Assembly (NCBI GenBank): GCA_017935185.1 | Contig: JAGBIC010000003.1 | Coordinates: 1 to 64,000 of the forward strand | Length of the DNA: 64,000 bases | DNA from: Alistipes sp. | GTDB taxonomy: Bacteria > Bacteroidota > Bacteroidia > Bacteroidales > Rikenellaceae | Direction of reading: 5' to 3' | Shown here: in pieces, positions 17,163 to 26,471 of the stretch | How the letters are laid out: every line of letters begins with the position of its first letter | Position numbering within the stretch: the first letter of the stretch is position 1 | Translations under genes and position numbers: made by a program | Notes under the pieces: generated by a model | The model's database searches: none | Seen by the model: the letters and a program-made list of their open reading frames with translations, nothing else | What the model was told of the DNA's origin: nothing

Positions 17163-19568
17163 TTAATCGAAAAACTCGTCCGGAGCAGCCTGCTGTGCGG
17201 GACTCTCGTCGGGCATAACCTCCTTCGGGCAGTCGTAATTCTCCCAGCCCTCGGGACGTGAGAATTTGGCGTTGCGGCTCATGCCCAAACGCTTGTCGGC
17301 ATAGGCCTTTTGGAGGAACTCGCCAACTATGGGCAGTGCCATTACGCTACCTTCGCCCTGTGCGCTCAAGTGTACCGATTGATCCTCGCCGCCTACCCAC
17401 GAACCTGCGACAAGTGTGGGGGTAACGCACATAAACCATGCGTCACGGTTCTCGTTTGATGTACCTGTCTTACCGCCAATATCCATGTTGTCCATGCCGA
17501 ACTGCCATTGCAGACGACCTCCCGTACCTGCCGAGATAACTCGTTGCAACATTGTGAGCATGGTGTAGGCTGTGTGTTTGTTCACTGCATCTTGCGATTG
17601 CGGGATGAAGCTCGATATGAGGTTGCCCTGTCTATCCTCGATGCGTGTGACGAAGATGGGGTCGATATGCACGCCCTCGTTCACAAATGTCGAGTAGGCA
17701 CTCACCAACTCAAACACATTCGACTCGAATGCTCCCAAGCATAGCGCATATGCGGGGTAGATATAGCTGCGAATACCCATGTTATGCAGGAAATCGGCCA
17801 CGGTTTCGGGCTGCTTTGCCTGTTTCATGATCCAAGCCGAGTAGTTGTTGCGTGAGTTTGCAAATCCCCAATATAGCGGGTGCAGCACTCCGTCATACTC
17901 CACCTTGCCGGCCTCTTTTGGCGACCATATTCCTGCGGGGGTCTCAATCGAAACGGGCAGGTTGGGAGCCATTGTGCATGGCGTAAGACCGAGCTGGTCG
18001 ATGGCAAAGGTGTAGATAAATGGCTTAACGGTAGAGCCAATCTGGCGTTTTCCCTGTTTTGCCATGTCGTATTTGAAGTAGCGGAAGTTGGGGCCGCCCA
18101 CATAAGCCTTAACATGGCCCGAGCGGGGATCCATGGCAACGAACGATGCTCGCATGATGCGCTTGTGATGCAAAATCGAGTCACGGGGAGTCATCAATGT
18201 GTCGCGCTCGCCCTTAAAGGTGAAGACGCGCATCTCACACTTTTTCTCGAAGGTTGCATAAATCTCCTTCTCGCTCATGCCCAGCTTCTTATGCTCGCGG
18301 TAGCGGTCGGAGTTCTTCATTGCGCGTTTTACTATTGCCTCGCGCTCCTCAGCGGTGAGGTCCTGGAAGAGTACACCCGTAGATTTCACCTGCCTGTCCA
18401 TGCGGGGCTGGATGACTGTCTCCATCTGCTTCTGTATAGCCTCCTCGGCATAACGCTGCATGGCGGGGCTGATGGTGGTGTATATGCGCAAACCGTCACG
18501 ATAGATATTGTAGGGAGTACCGTCGGCCTTGGTGTTCTTCAAGCACCAGCCGTATAGCGGATTCTCGTCATACTCTTTTATTGCCTGCTCGTAATCCCAG
18601 TCGGTGAGGAATTGGCGGCGGGTAGGACGCTGGGCGTTCATCACCTGACGCAACATCTCGCGGAAATATGTAGCCTCACCCTCGTTGTGTGAAATGGGTT
18701 TGTAGCTCAATGTTATGGGTAGCGCACAGAGCGAATCGCAAATATCGCGCGAGATGGCTCCTGCGGCGCGCATACGATTCATAACCAAATTGCGTCGTGC
18801 CAAAGCATTTTCGGGGTTGCGCACGGGCGAGTAGCGTGTGGGGGCATTCACCACACCCACGAGCATGGCTGCCTCCTGAATGTTGAGTTCGTTGGGTGCT
18901 TTGCCAAAGAATGTGCTCGCAGCCGACTTAATACCGTAGGCGTTCGAGCCGTAGGCAACGGTGTTGAGATACATTGCAGCAATCTCCTCCTTGGTGTAGT
19001 TGTGCTCAAGTTTAATGGCGGTAATCCACTCCTTGAATTTCGACTGTACCAGTTTCATGGTGCGGGCTATCTTGCCGCGGTTGCGCACGGTATCACGCGG
19101 GAAGAGGTTCTTGGCCAGCTGCTGGGTGATGGTTGAGCCACCTCCCTGCGACTGATTCTGGAAAGCAATGGTCTTGATTGCTACTCGGAAAAGTGATGGG
19201 ATATCAATGCCCGAGTGGTTACGGAAACGCACATCCTCGGTTGCGATAAGCGCAGCAACCACCGGCGGCACGTCGTGGCCGTCGAGGGTGATATGACGTG
19301 TTGAGTCCTCGGGAAAGAGCTCCTCATACTGAACATATGAGCGGTTTTGCACAAAGAAAGTGCCTATCACATGGCCGTCGTCACCGTAAATCTCGGTGGC
19401 GAGGTTGCTTTTGGGGTTCTCCAGCTCCTCGAATGAGGGCATGCGGCCGAAGGCTCCTGTGGCTGCTAAAGCCAGCATGAAGAAGAGCAGGGCAATAGGG
19501 CCGAGCACCACAAGCCACATCAGTTTGATAACCCGTTGCTTATCGTTGAAAAAACTCTTGAAATCCAT
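17163..19568 (-). CDS. mrcA: Bifunctional class A penicillin-binding protein (PBP1A-like)
   Basis: This 801-residue enzyme has both peptidoglycan glycosyltransferase and transpeptidase activities. A membrane anchor lies at about 17-38. The GT51 domain shows ATEDVRFRNHSGID (catalytic Glu) and QGGGSTITQQLAKNLFPRD. The transpeptidase domain has SxxK in QIGSTVKPFIYT, SxN in SRNNYSA and KTG in GGKTGTSNENRDAWF. A -7 box, TAACTTTG on the minus strand, lies at 19600-19607, about 30 bases upstream of the start. Confidence 0.95.
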   Translation of the reverse strand: MDFKSFFNDKQRVIKLMWLVVLGPIALLFFMLALAATGAFGRMPSFEELENPKSNLATEIYGDDGHVIGTFFVQNRSYVQYEELFPEDSTRHITLDGHDVPPVVAALIATEDVRFRNHSGIDIPSLFRVAIKTIAFQNQSQGGGSTITQQLAKNLFPRDTVRNRGKIARTMKLVQSKFKEWITAIKLEHNYTKEEIAAMYLNTVAYGSNAYGIKSAASTFFGKAPNELNIQEAAMLVGVVNAPTRYSPVRNPENALARRNLVMNRMRAAGAISRDICDSLCALPITLSYKPISHNEGEATYFREMLRQVMNAQRPTRRQFLTDWDYEQAIKEYDENPLYGWCLKNTKADGTPYNIYRDGLRIYTTISPAMQRYAEEAIQKQMETVIQPRMDRQVKSTGVLFQDLTAEEREAIVKRAMKNSDRYREHKKLGMSEKEIYATFEKKCEMRVFTFKGERDTLMTPRDSILHHKRIMRASFVAMDPRSGHVKAYVGGPNFRYFKYDMAKQGKRQIGSTVKPFIYTFAIDQLGLTPCTMAPNLPVSIETPAGIWSPKEAGKVEYDGVLHPLYWGFANSRNNYSAWIMKQAKQPETVADFLHNMGIRSYIYPAYALCLGAFESNVFELVSAYSTFVNEGVHIDPIFVTRIEDRQGNLISSFIPQSQDAVNKHTAYTMLTMLQRVISAGTGGRLQWQFGMDNMDIGGKTGTSNENRDAWFMCVTPTLVAGSWVGGEDQSVHLSAQGEGSVMALPIVGEFLQKAYADKRLGMSRNAKFSRPEGWENYDCPKEVMPDESPAQQAAPDEFFD

Positions 19569-19599
19569 TGTTAGTCAATATGCGCTAAAATCCAACGTA

Positions 19600-19607
19600 C
19601 AAAGTTA
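19600..19607 (-). promoter_or_regulatory. -7 box of the PBP1A promoter
   Basis: The minus strand reads TAACTTTG, a TAnnTTTG match 31 bases upstream of the start codon. Confidence 0.5.
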
Positions 19608-19716
19608 AGAAATATTTTCATAATATTAGAAATTCAGACCTCTTTACATCGGGAAAGGGCAAAAACAATAGGATTTATATGCACATTGCGGCTCTACCGC
19701 CTTGTGTGAAGGATAA

Positions 19717-22686
19717 TTAGAATGGCAACTCCATGCCTGCGGCAAAGAAGAATCCTCCTTCGCTGGGGCGATAGAACGAAAGCTTTAGTGCTGTGGTTGC
19801 CGATGCGGGCTGGCTGAGGATGTTCACATCGAAGATAATGTCGCCACCCCACGAGTTGAGCCTGTGCCACTGATATTTCAACCCGATATCTTTGTAGAAA
19901 TACGACTTCTGATATTGGGCTATGTCGAAGCCTGCGTTCAGGCGAATACGCTTGAAATAGATTATGCCGCGGATACCTCCATCGGGGTAACAGATGGGGA
20001 ACTGATAGTTCAGTGAAGCAGCCATATAGTTGCGATTCTCGATTTGAGATGAGTAGAAACCACGCAGCAGCAGTCGGCTCGACTTGAAGGTGAGCGCCGA
20101 GAGTGCATCATCGTTTTGGAACCCTCCGATGGATGTTTGATATGCCAATGCCAGATTCAGGCTGTTATGGGGCGCAAATCCGGGAGTGTAGAGCTTGGCA
20201 TAGAGAGCCAGAAGGTCACTGAAACTGCCATTTGCAGGGTTTACGGCATAGGTTGCCGAGGCCACAACTCCCCAAGGAGGCAGGAAGTCGCGATGTGCCT
20301 GACGCACAATATCCTGAAAGCCCAGCGAAAATTGGGTCAGGTGCAAGCCTTTCTTATAGCCGATGGTCGCCACATTGCTTATGCCGTCGGTGTCGAACTT
20401 CAGGTGGCCGGTGTTGGCTACAAGACCGTTGGAGTACTCCCAGCCGGCCGACATTATCAGGTAACGGTTGTGGTAACCGCGTTGGAACAATAACGGGAAT
20501 TGGGCATTAAGTCCTATCGAGTAGTATTTACCTTGTGACGGTGCTTCGGGAAGCTCTATCTCGTGTTTCTCGGGGTTGTAAACATATATGGGATAGATGT
20601 TTTGGCGGCCGCCATAGGTTGCGTTCAAACTTATTGTCGGGCCAAGGCCGTAATAGCGTAGCGAGGCCTTCCATATTGAGCCCTGCTTACCACTGTAACC
20701 ATAACTGAAGAAGCCCTGCATCGATGATAGCAGGTTCTGTGTCATGATAGTGGCTCCCACATTCATGTTTATGGCGCCATCTTCGCTGAGCGAGAAGGGG
20801 TCGTATGAGAGGGGGGCCCAGCTGTGGAAATTAAATAGCGTAGCGCCCTTGCGGTAACGGCGTACCTTGTTTTTTTGTGTGATAGCCGTGGTGTCGATTT
20901 TTGCAAGACTGACAGTATCGAGGTTTATCACGTTCCACTTTGTACGAGGAGGATTTACCAGATTCCTCGGCAACTTCGAGTAAGATACCTCACCGATAAT
21001 CTTCTCGTTGCTCTGAATCGCCGGATGGTAACCGAGTGAGTCGTAGGTTGTCATTATCACATTGCCGTCAGCGAGCGGGGCAGGGTCGAAAGAGCCATAG
21101 GTAGACTCCGAAATTTGAAACTCCTTGCCCTGCTGCAAATCATAGCAATGCACCTCGTCACGACCCGAGGCTATCGAGCCGAAGTAGAGTTTGCCGTCAT
21201 GGGCGCGCAACTTGCTGATTGTTATGTAGGCGGGTTGGGTGATGTTTTCAACCTTGCCTTCGCTGTCGATACGGGCAATCCACATTCCTGCGTCGCCCGT
21301 AAAGATGGCATAGTGGGAATGTGTGAGATTGTCCCACGCCAGCGAATGTACCTCAATGCCAAAGGGCAGGCTGTGAATCTTCTCAGAGCGCCTGTCTGTC
21401 GTACTATGGAATGAATATATGCCGTTTGCCGAGTACTCTATCCAAGCCAGCCCGCCATTGTCGTCGGGCGTAGGGTAGAGTATGTTACGCCCCTTAATTA
21501 CCCGTGTGCGGGGTCGGCCGCCGTCGAGGTCGAGGTAGCGTAGGGTAGATGTCACCTTCTGCTCGAAAAGCGGGCTGCGGCGGAACTCTGTCCACCATAT
21601 ACGATTGTTCGTTTTGTCGTAGATGGGGCGTGTGGCTATTGCTCCTGTGTAGCACAGTAGCTCCTCGTGGCCGGTTGTTTTGTCGAGCAAGACCATACGT
21701 GAGGGCTTGTCTAAATCCTCCTTCACAAAGAGAATACGCTCGCCAACCTCCACAGGATTTGAGTATGTCGTGTATCTCTTTATTTTAGGTGCGGCGAGAA
21801 GTGTGCTGCTGTTTACTGTCGGCGGCAGCGATTGCCAGAAGTCGGTCAGTGAGCGGAATGTGCTCTTGAAGAGTTTCTCGGTGCTGAATCCGAAAAGATT
21901 CTTCATGCGCCAATTCTCCGATATGATTGTCCACGGCTTGCGTGGGCCATACGAGGCCATATCGTTGGCCATAATGCGGCCGGCCAGCTCATTGCCGTGA
22001 GCTACCATCTGGTAACCCAGCTGATAGTGGTTGGGGATAAAATCACGGTATGAGCCACAGAAGAATTTGTCGGAGTTGCGATACTTTTCGACAATATCTC
22101 CCATTCCTCTGAATACCAATGTGAACGAAGGTTGCAAGGCTCGACCGAATGATGAGGTCTGTGTCTCGAACATTGTGGCATCACCCTCCATCATCCATAG
22201 CGGCATAAATATAAGGCCTATTGTAGAACTTTGCTGGCCAAGGAGATAGCTCAAAAACTTGACTACGCCGATATTCAGATTGTTGTATTGCGCAGCGTGG
22301 CGATATTCATGTGCCACAAGTTGCTTTATCCATGGCATAGAATAGCTGTCGATGGATGGCGATGAGAGAAATTCGACACGCTTTGGCAGCCACATCACAA
22401 GTCCGTTGGAGTTCATGTTTTCGGGGTGAACAACAAAGGGCAGATCCAGTGGTGGCAACTTGAAGCCGTATGAGATGAATGGCTTGACCTTGTTTGTGAG
22501 GTAGAAGGTTGAAAGTCCTATCTGTGAGGTGTGCATAGGATATATCACTGTCGAAGAGTCGCTCGTGGCCTTCATCCACTTGAAGCGTGCAGGGTCGGCC
22601 CCCCAGCTGTAATATTGAGCCGAGGCTTGCTGGACAAAGCTTGCGAGTGCTATTGCGAGCAGTAGTATCTTGATATGCAGTTTCAT
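19717..22686 (-). CDS. Large envelope protein: gluzincin-like motif, beta-propeller-like middle, barrel-like C-terminus
   Basis: A 989-residue exported protein. The frame is open further upstream, but the ATG at 22686 gives a clean signal peptide (MKLHIKILLLAIALASF...ASAQ) and avoids overlapping the SUI1 gene. Residues 126-130 are HEYRH (an HExxH motif), followed by WMMEGDA with E168 as a possible third zinc ligand, the gluzincin pattern. Residues about 300-620 look like TolB/WD40-type propeller repeats. The last 300 residues alternate polar and aromatic strands, ending in ...FFFAAGMELPF, as in an outer-membrane barrel with a terminal Phe. I do not recognise a named family; a surface or outer-membrane protease is an inference. 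Confidence 0.72.
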   Translation of the reverse strand: MKLHIKILLLAIALASFVQQASAQYYSWGADPARFKWMKATSDSSTVIYPMHTSQIGLSTFYLTNKVKPFISYGFKLPPLDLPFVVHPENMNSNGLVMWLPKRVEFLSSPSIDSYSMPWIKQLVAHEYRHAAQYNNLNIGVVKFLSYLLGQQSSTIGLIFMPLWMMEGDATMFETQTSSFGRALQPSFTLVFRGMGDIVEKYRNSDKFFCGSYRDFIPNHYQLGYQMVAHGNELAGRIMANDMASYGPRKPWTIISENWRMKNLFGFSTEKLFKSTFRSLTDFWQSLPPTVNSSTLLAAPKIKRYTTYSNPVEVGERILFVKEDLDKPSRMVLLDKTTGHEELLCYTGAIATRPIYDKTNNRIWWTEFRRSPLFEQKVTSTLRYLDLDGGRPRTRVIKGRNILYPTPDDNGGLAWIEYSANGIYSFHSTTDRRSEKIHSLPFGIEVHSLAWDNLTHSHYAIFTGDAGMWIARIDSEGKVENITQPAYITISKLRAHDGKLYFGSIASGRDEVHCYDLQQGKEFQISESTYGSFDPAPLADGNVIMTTYDSLGYHPAIQSNEKIIGEVSYSKLPRNLVNPPRTKWNVINLDTVSLAKIDTTAITQKNKVRRYRKGATLFNFHSWAPLSYDPFSLSEDGAINMNVGATIMTQNLLSSMQGFFSYGYSGKQGSIWKASLRYYGLGPTISLNATYGGRQNIYPIYVYNPEKHEIELPEAPSQGKYYSIGLNAQFPLLFQRGYHNRYLIMSAGWEYSNGLVANTGHLKFDTDGISNVATIGYKKGLHLTQFSLGFQDIVRQAHRDFLPPWGVVASATYAVNPANGSFSDLLALYAKLYTPGFAPHNSLNLALAYQTSIGGFQNDDALSALTFKSSRLLLRGFYSSQIENRNYMAASLNYQFPICYPDGGIRGIIYFKRIRLNAGFDIAQYQKSYFYKDIGLKYQWHRLNSWGGDIIFDVNILSQPASATTALKLSFYRPSEGGFFFAAGMELPF

Positions 22687-22697
22687 TCTTCGAGGTG

Positions 22698-23039
22698 TTA
22701 GTTGCCGGCCTTTTTGCAGCCATATCCTGCCGCAGTGAGCAGCTCCACCACTCGGTCGCGATGATCGCCCTGAATAATGATTTCGCCCTCTTTTGCCGAG
22801 CCTCCCACTCCGCACTTGCTCTTGAGCATGCGTCCCAGCTCGCTTAAATCTTCGTCTGTGCCGATGAATCCCTTTACGAGGGTGACGGTCTTGCCGCCAC
22901 GGTGCTTGCGGTCGATCCACACCCGCAATTTCTGTTGCTGTGGGGGCAGGGTAGCCTGCTCGGGCTCCTCGTCGCGGATGTATTCAAAGTCGGGATTTGT
23001 CGAGTAGACCATTCCCAATCGCTGTTTCCAATCGTTCAT
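22698..23039 (-). CDS. SUI1/eIF1-family translation factor (YciH-like)
   Basis: A 113-residue protein whose C-terminal two-thirds form the SUI1 domain: LRVWIDRKHRGGKTVTLVKGF, then KCGVGGSAKEGEIIIQGDHR. Bacterial members resemble eukaryotic eIF1 and are thought to influence initiation-codon fidelity, though their role is poorly defined. The envelope-protein gene follows after 11 bases and is probably cotranscribed. Confidence 0.9.
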   Translation of the reverse strand: MNDWKQRLGMVYSTNPDFEYIRDEEPEQATLPPQQQKLRVWIDRKHRGGKTVTLVKGFIGTDEDLSELGRMLKSKCGVGGSAKEGEIIIQGDHRDRVVELLTAAGYGCKKAGN

Positions 23040-23055
23040 AACCTTTTCTTCGACT

Positions 23056-23103
23056 TTTGTGCGGTCGGCTACAAAAATAGTTATATTTGTTCACTTGGCA
23101 CAA
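23056..23103. promoter_or_regulatory. Interleaved divergent promoters (SUI1 gene and DUF4435 gene)
   Basis: TATATTTG on the plus strand (23082-23089) with TTTG at 23056-23059, and TATTTTTG on the minus strand (complement of 23072-23079) with TTG at 23101-23103. The two -7 boxes are only 2 bases apart, so the two polymerase sites overlap and probably exclude each other. Confidence 0.55.
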
Positions 23104-23161
23104 TAAAACCGGTGATATAATTTGGTGCAAATTTACTATTTTATTATTTTTACAACAAATT

Positions 23162-24217
23162 ATGAGAAAATCGAAGGGCGATAAAGGGGTGTTTAACGAA
23201 TATGCGCAGCGTCAGCGGGCGCAGAACTTTGTCATGCCCCGCCGTGTGGACGATGGCCGCCGTGTGGTGAATGTATTTGTGGAGGGTTACGAGGATGTGG
23301 CCTTCTGGCGTGGTATTTTCGACCATTTCGACAATCCCTATCTGCGTTTTGAGATCTCGGTGCCCAATCGTGAGGATCTCCCCAAAGGTAAAAAGGTGCT
23401 GATGACAATGATTCCGCAGTCAAATGAGGAGTTGCTGTTGTGTGTAGATTCCGATTTCGATTATCTCTTTGGCGATCGCACCGAGCAGTCGGCGCAAATC
23501 AACGCCGCACCCTTCATGTTTCACACCTACACCTATGCCACCGAGAATTATCTCTGCTATGCTCCGTCGTTGCATAATGTGTGTGTGAAGGCGACCAAAA
23601 ACGATACCCATATCTTCGACTTTGAGGAGTTTATGGCTGCATATTCCCGCACGATATATCCTGTGTTTTTGTGGTATGTCTACTCGGCGCAACTTGCGAG
23701 CGAGGCAGTCTTCCCGCTGGTGGATTTCAAGAATGTTGTGCGGTTGGGTTATCTCGAGGTTGAGAATAATGGCGCCGACACATTGGCGTGGCTGGAGCGT
23801 CAGGTGCAGCGTAAGTTGGGGCGGTTGCGTGCCGAACATCCTGCCATGCATCGTCAGATGGATGCTGTGGCCGAGTACCTTACCACTAAGGGCGTAGAGC
23901 CCGAGAACACCTATCTCTTTATGCAGGGCCACACCTTGATGGATAATGTCGTGATGCCTATGCTCAACTCGGTGTGCGACAAGTTGCGCACAATGTCGGT
24001 GGCCAAGATAAACTCCTCGAAAAAGCAGGGCCTGCCCTTGCGCAACGAGATGAGTAACTATATGAATACCCTGCGTTCGGTGCGCGAGGTGTTGCTCGAC
24101 AACGAGAACTACACCTCATGTCCGCTCTATGGCCTGTTGCAGGCCGATATCGAGAACTATCTTCAGCGAACAATTGCCCGCATGCGGCAGGAGCGCGATT
24201 CCGTTCAACCTAAATAA
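23162..24217 (+). CDS. DUF4435 (TOPRIM-like) protein
   Basis: A 351-residue protein with VFVEGYEDVAFWRGIFD (E41, E44, D45) and LLLCVDSDFDYLFGD (D96, D98, D100), then TYTYATENYLCYAPS. This is the E...DxD arrangement of the DUF4435 family, which resembles the TOPRIM part of OLD-like nucleases. Relatives often sit beside ATPases in defence or repair loci; no ATPase gene is next to this one. The ATG at 23162 is chosen over an upstream in-frame start because homology begins there. GH78 follows after 14 bases. Confidence 0.75.
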   Translation: MRKSKGDKGVFNEYAQRQRAQNFVMPRRVDDGRRVVNVFVEGYEDVAFWRGIFDHFDNPYLRFEISVPNREDLPKGKKVLMTMIPQSNEELLLCVDSDFDYLFGDRTEQSAQINAAPFMFHTYTYATENYLCYAPSLHNVCVKATKNDTHIFDFEEFMAAYSRTIYPVFLWYVYSAQLASEAVFPLVDFKNVVRLGYLEVENNGADTLAWLERQVQRKLGRLRAEHPAMHRQMDAVAEYLTTKGVEPENTYLFMQGHTLMDNVVMPMLNSVCDKLRTMSVAKINSSKKQGLPLRNEMSNYMNTLRSVREVLLDNENYTSCPLYGLLQADIENYLQRTIARMRQERDSVQPK

Positions 24218-24231
24218 TAAAATCGGAAGAA

Positions 24232-25878
24232 ATGAAGTCGTTAAAAATAATTTTTACGCTTGTTGCAGCATCTCTTCTCACACAACTGATGGCGCAGGAT
24301 GTTACGCCCGTAAGATGGGCCGATAAGCGAGCGAGTTGGATGCAGAAGGCTGCCGAGAATATGCCCCAATTGAAGCGACAAGATATTAAGCCCGTCGCCA
24401 TTGTACGTAGCGTGGCCGACAAGTCGGCTTTTCAGGGATGGCGCATGGAGCAAACCGGTGAGCCGTTGGAGATATTGTCAAAAGAGTCGTTCAAGCCCCG
24501 CAAGGAGGTTATCCTCGATTTGGGAGATCACTATACAGGTTATTTTTCATTCAAGGTGCTGGATATGGGACTGGCCGCCGATGCTCCCTTGCGTTTCAGG
24601 CTCACCTTTGCCGAAGTGCCTACCGAACTGAATACCCCTTTTGATCCCTATCCGGGAAGCTTGAGCCGCGCATGGTTGCAGGATGAGGTTATCACCGTCA
24701 TGCGCTTGCCTTATGAGGTGAAGGTCGAGCGACGATTGGCTTGCCGTTATGTGAAAATAGAGTTGCTGGCGCAGTCGTATTACGACTTTGTTTTGACCGA
24801 CTTTAACTTCCGTGCCGAGACTTCAGCCCTAGGTCAGGCGGCTGAACTTGCCGAAGGAACTGCTCCTATAATCAAGAAGATTAACGACATAGGACTAAAG
24901 ACTCTGTCCGAGTGTATGCAGACCGTATATGAGGATGGCCCCAAGCGTGACCAACGTCTGTGGATTGGCGACCTCTATCTGGAGGCGTTGGCGAATGCCT
25001 ACTCTTACAAGAATCACGATTTGACCCGCCGTTGCTTGTATCTGCTGGCGGGCATGGCCGATGAGGAGGGATTTCTCCACGCCACAGTCTATGAATATCC
25101 TGCCCCTCGCCCGCAGACAGATCAGCATGTTATGGATTACAGCCTGTTGTATGGCGTGGCGCTGAAAGAGTATTTCAAGGAGACGGGTGACCGAGCCACA
25201 GCCGAGGATTTGTGGCCTGTTGTGAAATATCAGGTTGAATTTGCCCGAACATATCTTAAAGATAACGTCTACGATATGGATAAGCAGCCGTCGTGGTGGC
25301 TGGTGTTCGATTGGAAGGATGATTTGAATCGTCTCGCCCCAATGCAGGGCTTGATGATATTTGCCATTGAGCAGAGCTACGAGTTGGCTCAAATGCTGGG
25401 TTGCGAGGATGAGGTGGCCGACTGGCCGAAGGTCGTGAAAGATATGCGTAAAGCTGCGCGAACAAAATTTTATGACAAGAAGCTGGGTGTGATGAAGTCG
25501 GGCCCCGATGCGCAGGTATCGTATCTTTCGCAGGTGTGGATGATTCTGTCGGGTACTCTTAGCGAAAAGGAGTCGGTGCGCGCGTTGGAGTATGTGCTTG
25601 CTGATAAGGCTGCTTGTTACATCGGCTCGCCCTACGCCTATCACTATCTTATTGAGGCGATGATTCAGAGCGGAATGGAGGAGCAGGCCCGCGAAATGCT
25701 TATCTCCTATTGGGGTGATATGGTGAAGAAGGGTGCAGATACCTTTTGGGAGGTCTACGATCCCAACGATGATTTCAAATCGCCGTATGGCTTTCATCCT
25801 ATGAACAGTTACTGCCATGCGTGGAGCTGCACGCCCGTATACTTTATATATAAATATAAGGATATCTTCCAGCGATAG
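24232..25878 (+). CDS. GH78 alpha-L-rhamnosidase-like exported enzyme
   Basis: A 548-residue protein with a signal peptide (about 1-21, ending LMAQ), a beta-sandwich region (about 60-195) and an (alpha/alpha)6 barrel. The family motif is at 235-247, DGPKRDQRLWIGD: D235, R239, W244 and D247 line up with conserved GH78 positions, while the usual catalytic Glu position is D240. The enzyme would release alpha-L-rhamnose from glycans in the periplasm or outside. It is not next to susC/susD genes. It is probably cotranscribed with DUF4435. Confidence 0.83.
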   Translation: MKSLKIIFTLVAASLLTQLMAQDVTPVRWADKRASWMQKAAENMPQLKRQDIKPVAIVRSVADKSAFQGWRMEQTGEPLEILSKESFKPRKEVILDLGDHYTGYFSFKVLDMGLAADAPLRFRLTFAEVPTELNTPFDPYPGSLSRAWLQDEVITVMRLPYEVKVERRLACRYVKIELLAQSYYDFVLTDFNFRAETSALGQAAELAEGTAPIIKKINDIGLKTLSECMQTVYEDGPKRDQRLWIGDLYLEALANAYSYKNHDLTRRCLYLLAGMADEEGFLHATVYEYPAPRPQTDQHVMDYSLLYGVALKEYFKETGDRATAEDLWPVVKYQVEFARTYLKDNVYDMDKQPSWWLVFDWKDDLNRLAPMQGLMIFAIEQSYELAQMLGCEDEVADWPKVVKDMRKAARTKFYDKKLGVMKSGPDAQVSYLSQVWMILSGTLSEKESVRALEYVLADKAACYIGSPYAYHYLIEAMIQSGMEEQAREMLISYWGDMVKKGADTFWEVYDPNDDFKSPYGFHPMNSYCHAWSCTPVYFIYKYKDIFQR

Positions 25879-25910
25879 TCTTAGCAGTAGATTTGTGCGA
25901 GAGATACAAT

Positions 25911-25939
25911 AATAGGGCGCTGAATTTCAACGCCCTATT
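25911..25939. terminator. Bidirectional terminator between GH78 and DUF2147 genes
   Basis: A 9-bp stem AATAGGGCG / CGCCCTATT followed by TTTTGTTTT, between convergent genes. Confidence 0.85.
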
Positions 25940-25956
25940 TTGTTTTATGAACTATT

Positions 25957-26418
25957 TTACTCCTTGATACGAGTCCAATAGAGTGTTACTCCAACACCCA
26001 AAATTGTGCCGCGCAGCTTTAGCTTGTCGGCTGTCTCGAACTGTGCAGAGGCATTTACTCTGATACCCTTTGTCGGGTCGTAGATCTTTGTGCCGCCCCA
26101 CTGCTTCTTCTTTGCGTCGTAGATGAGGCCCTTCACAATAACAACCTGGTCGATATCGACATTGCGCAGTGACTTGTCGGGGTTTTTAACATCTTTGCGC
26201 TTGTTGCCGTTTTTGTCGTTGGGGTTCTCTACCCAAAATACCTGTGCATTGTATGTGCCGTCGGCATTCTTTGTAACACGTACCTTGCTTTTGTGGCCAC
26301 CACGGTCGGTGAGATACTCGCCAATGATGTTGTCGCCGTTGTCGTTGATTCCCTGTGCAAACGAGGGTGTAAGACCCATTGTCATGATGCAGAGAATCAT
26401 CATAATAAGTTTTTTCAT
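25957..26418 (-). CDS. DUF2147 secreted small protein
   Basis: A 153-residue protein with a signal peptide (MKKLIMMILCIMTMGLTPSFAQ). The mature domain matches DUF2147: IIGEYLTDRGGHKSKVRVT, then GLIYDAKKKQWGGTKIYDP and KLRGTILGVGVTLYWTR. In this family an 8-stranded lipocalin-like barrel is predicted; function is unknown. The ATG at 26418 is chosen because the upstream in-frame extension is not signal-like. It lies 53 bases after the aspartokinase gene. Confidence 0.85.
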   Translation of the reverse strand: MKKLIMMILCIMTMGLTPSFAQGINDNGDNIIGEYLTDRGGHKSKVRVTKNADGTYNAQVFWVENPNDKNGNKRKDVKNPDKSLRNVDIDQVVIVKGLIYDAKKKQWGGTKIYDPTKGIRVNASAQFETADKLKLRGTILGVGVTLYWTRIKE

Positions 26419-26471
26419 AATATAAAATATTTTATTGCGGGCTTGAGGTCGCGACACCCTCCCGCCCTGGG

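Noticed and set aside
17880..18557. A 225-codon open frame on the plus strand
   Set aside because: It is antisense to the PBP1A gene and lacks recognisable features.
24895..25818. A 307-codon open frame on the minus strand
   Set aside because: It is antisense to the GH78 gene and its translation has no family features.
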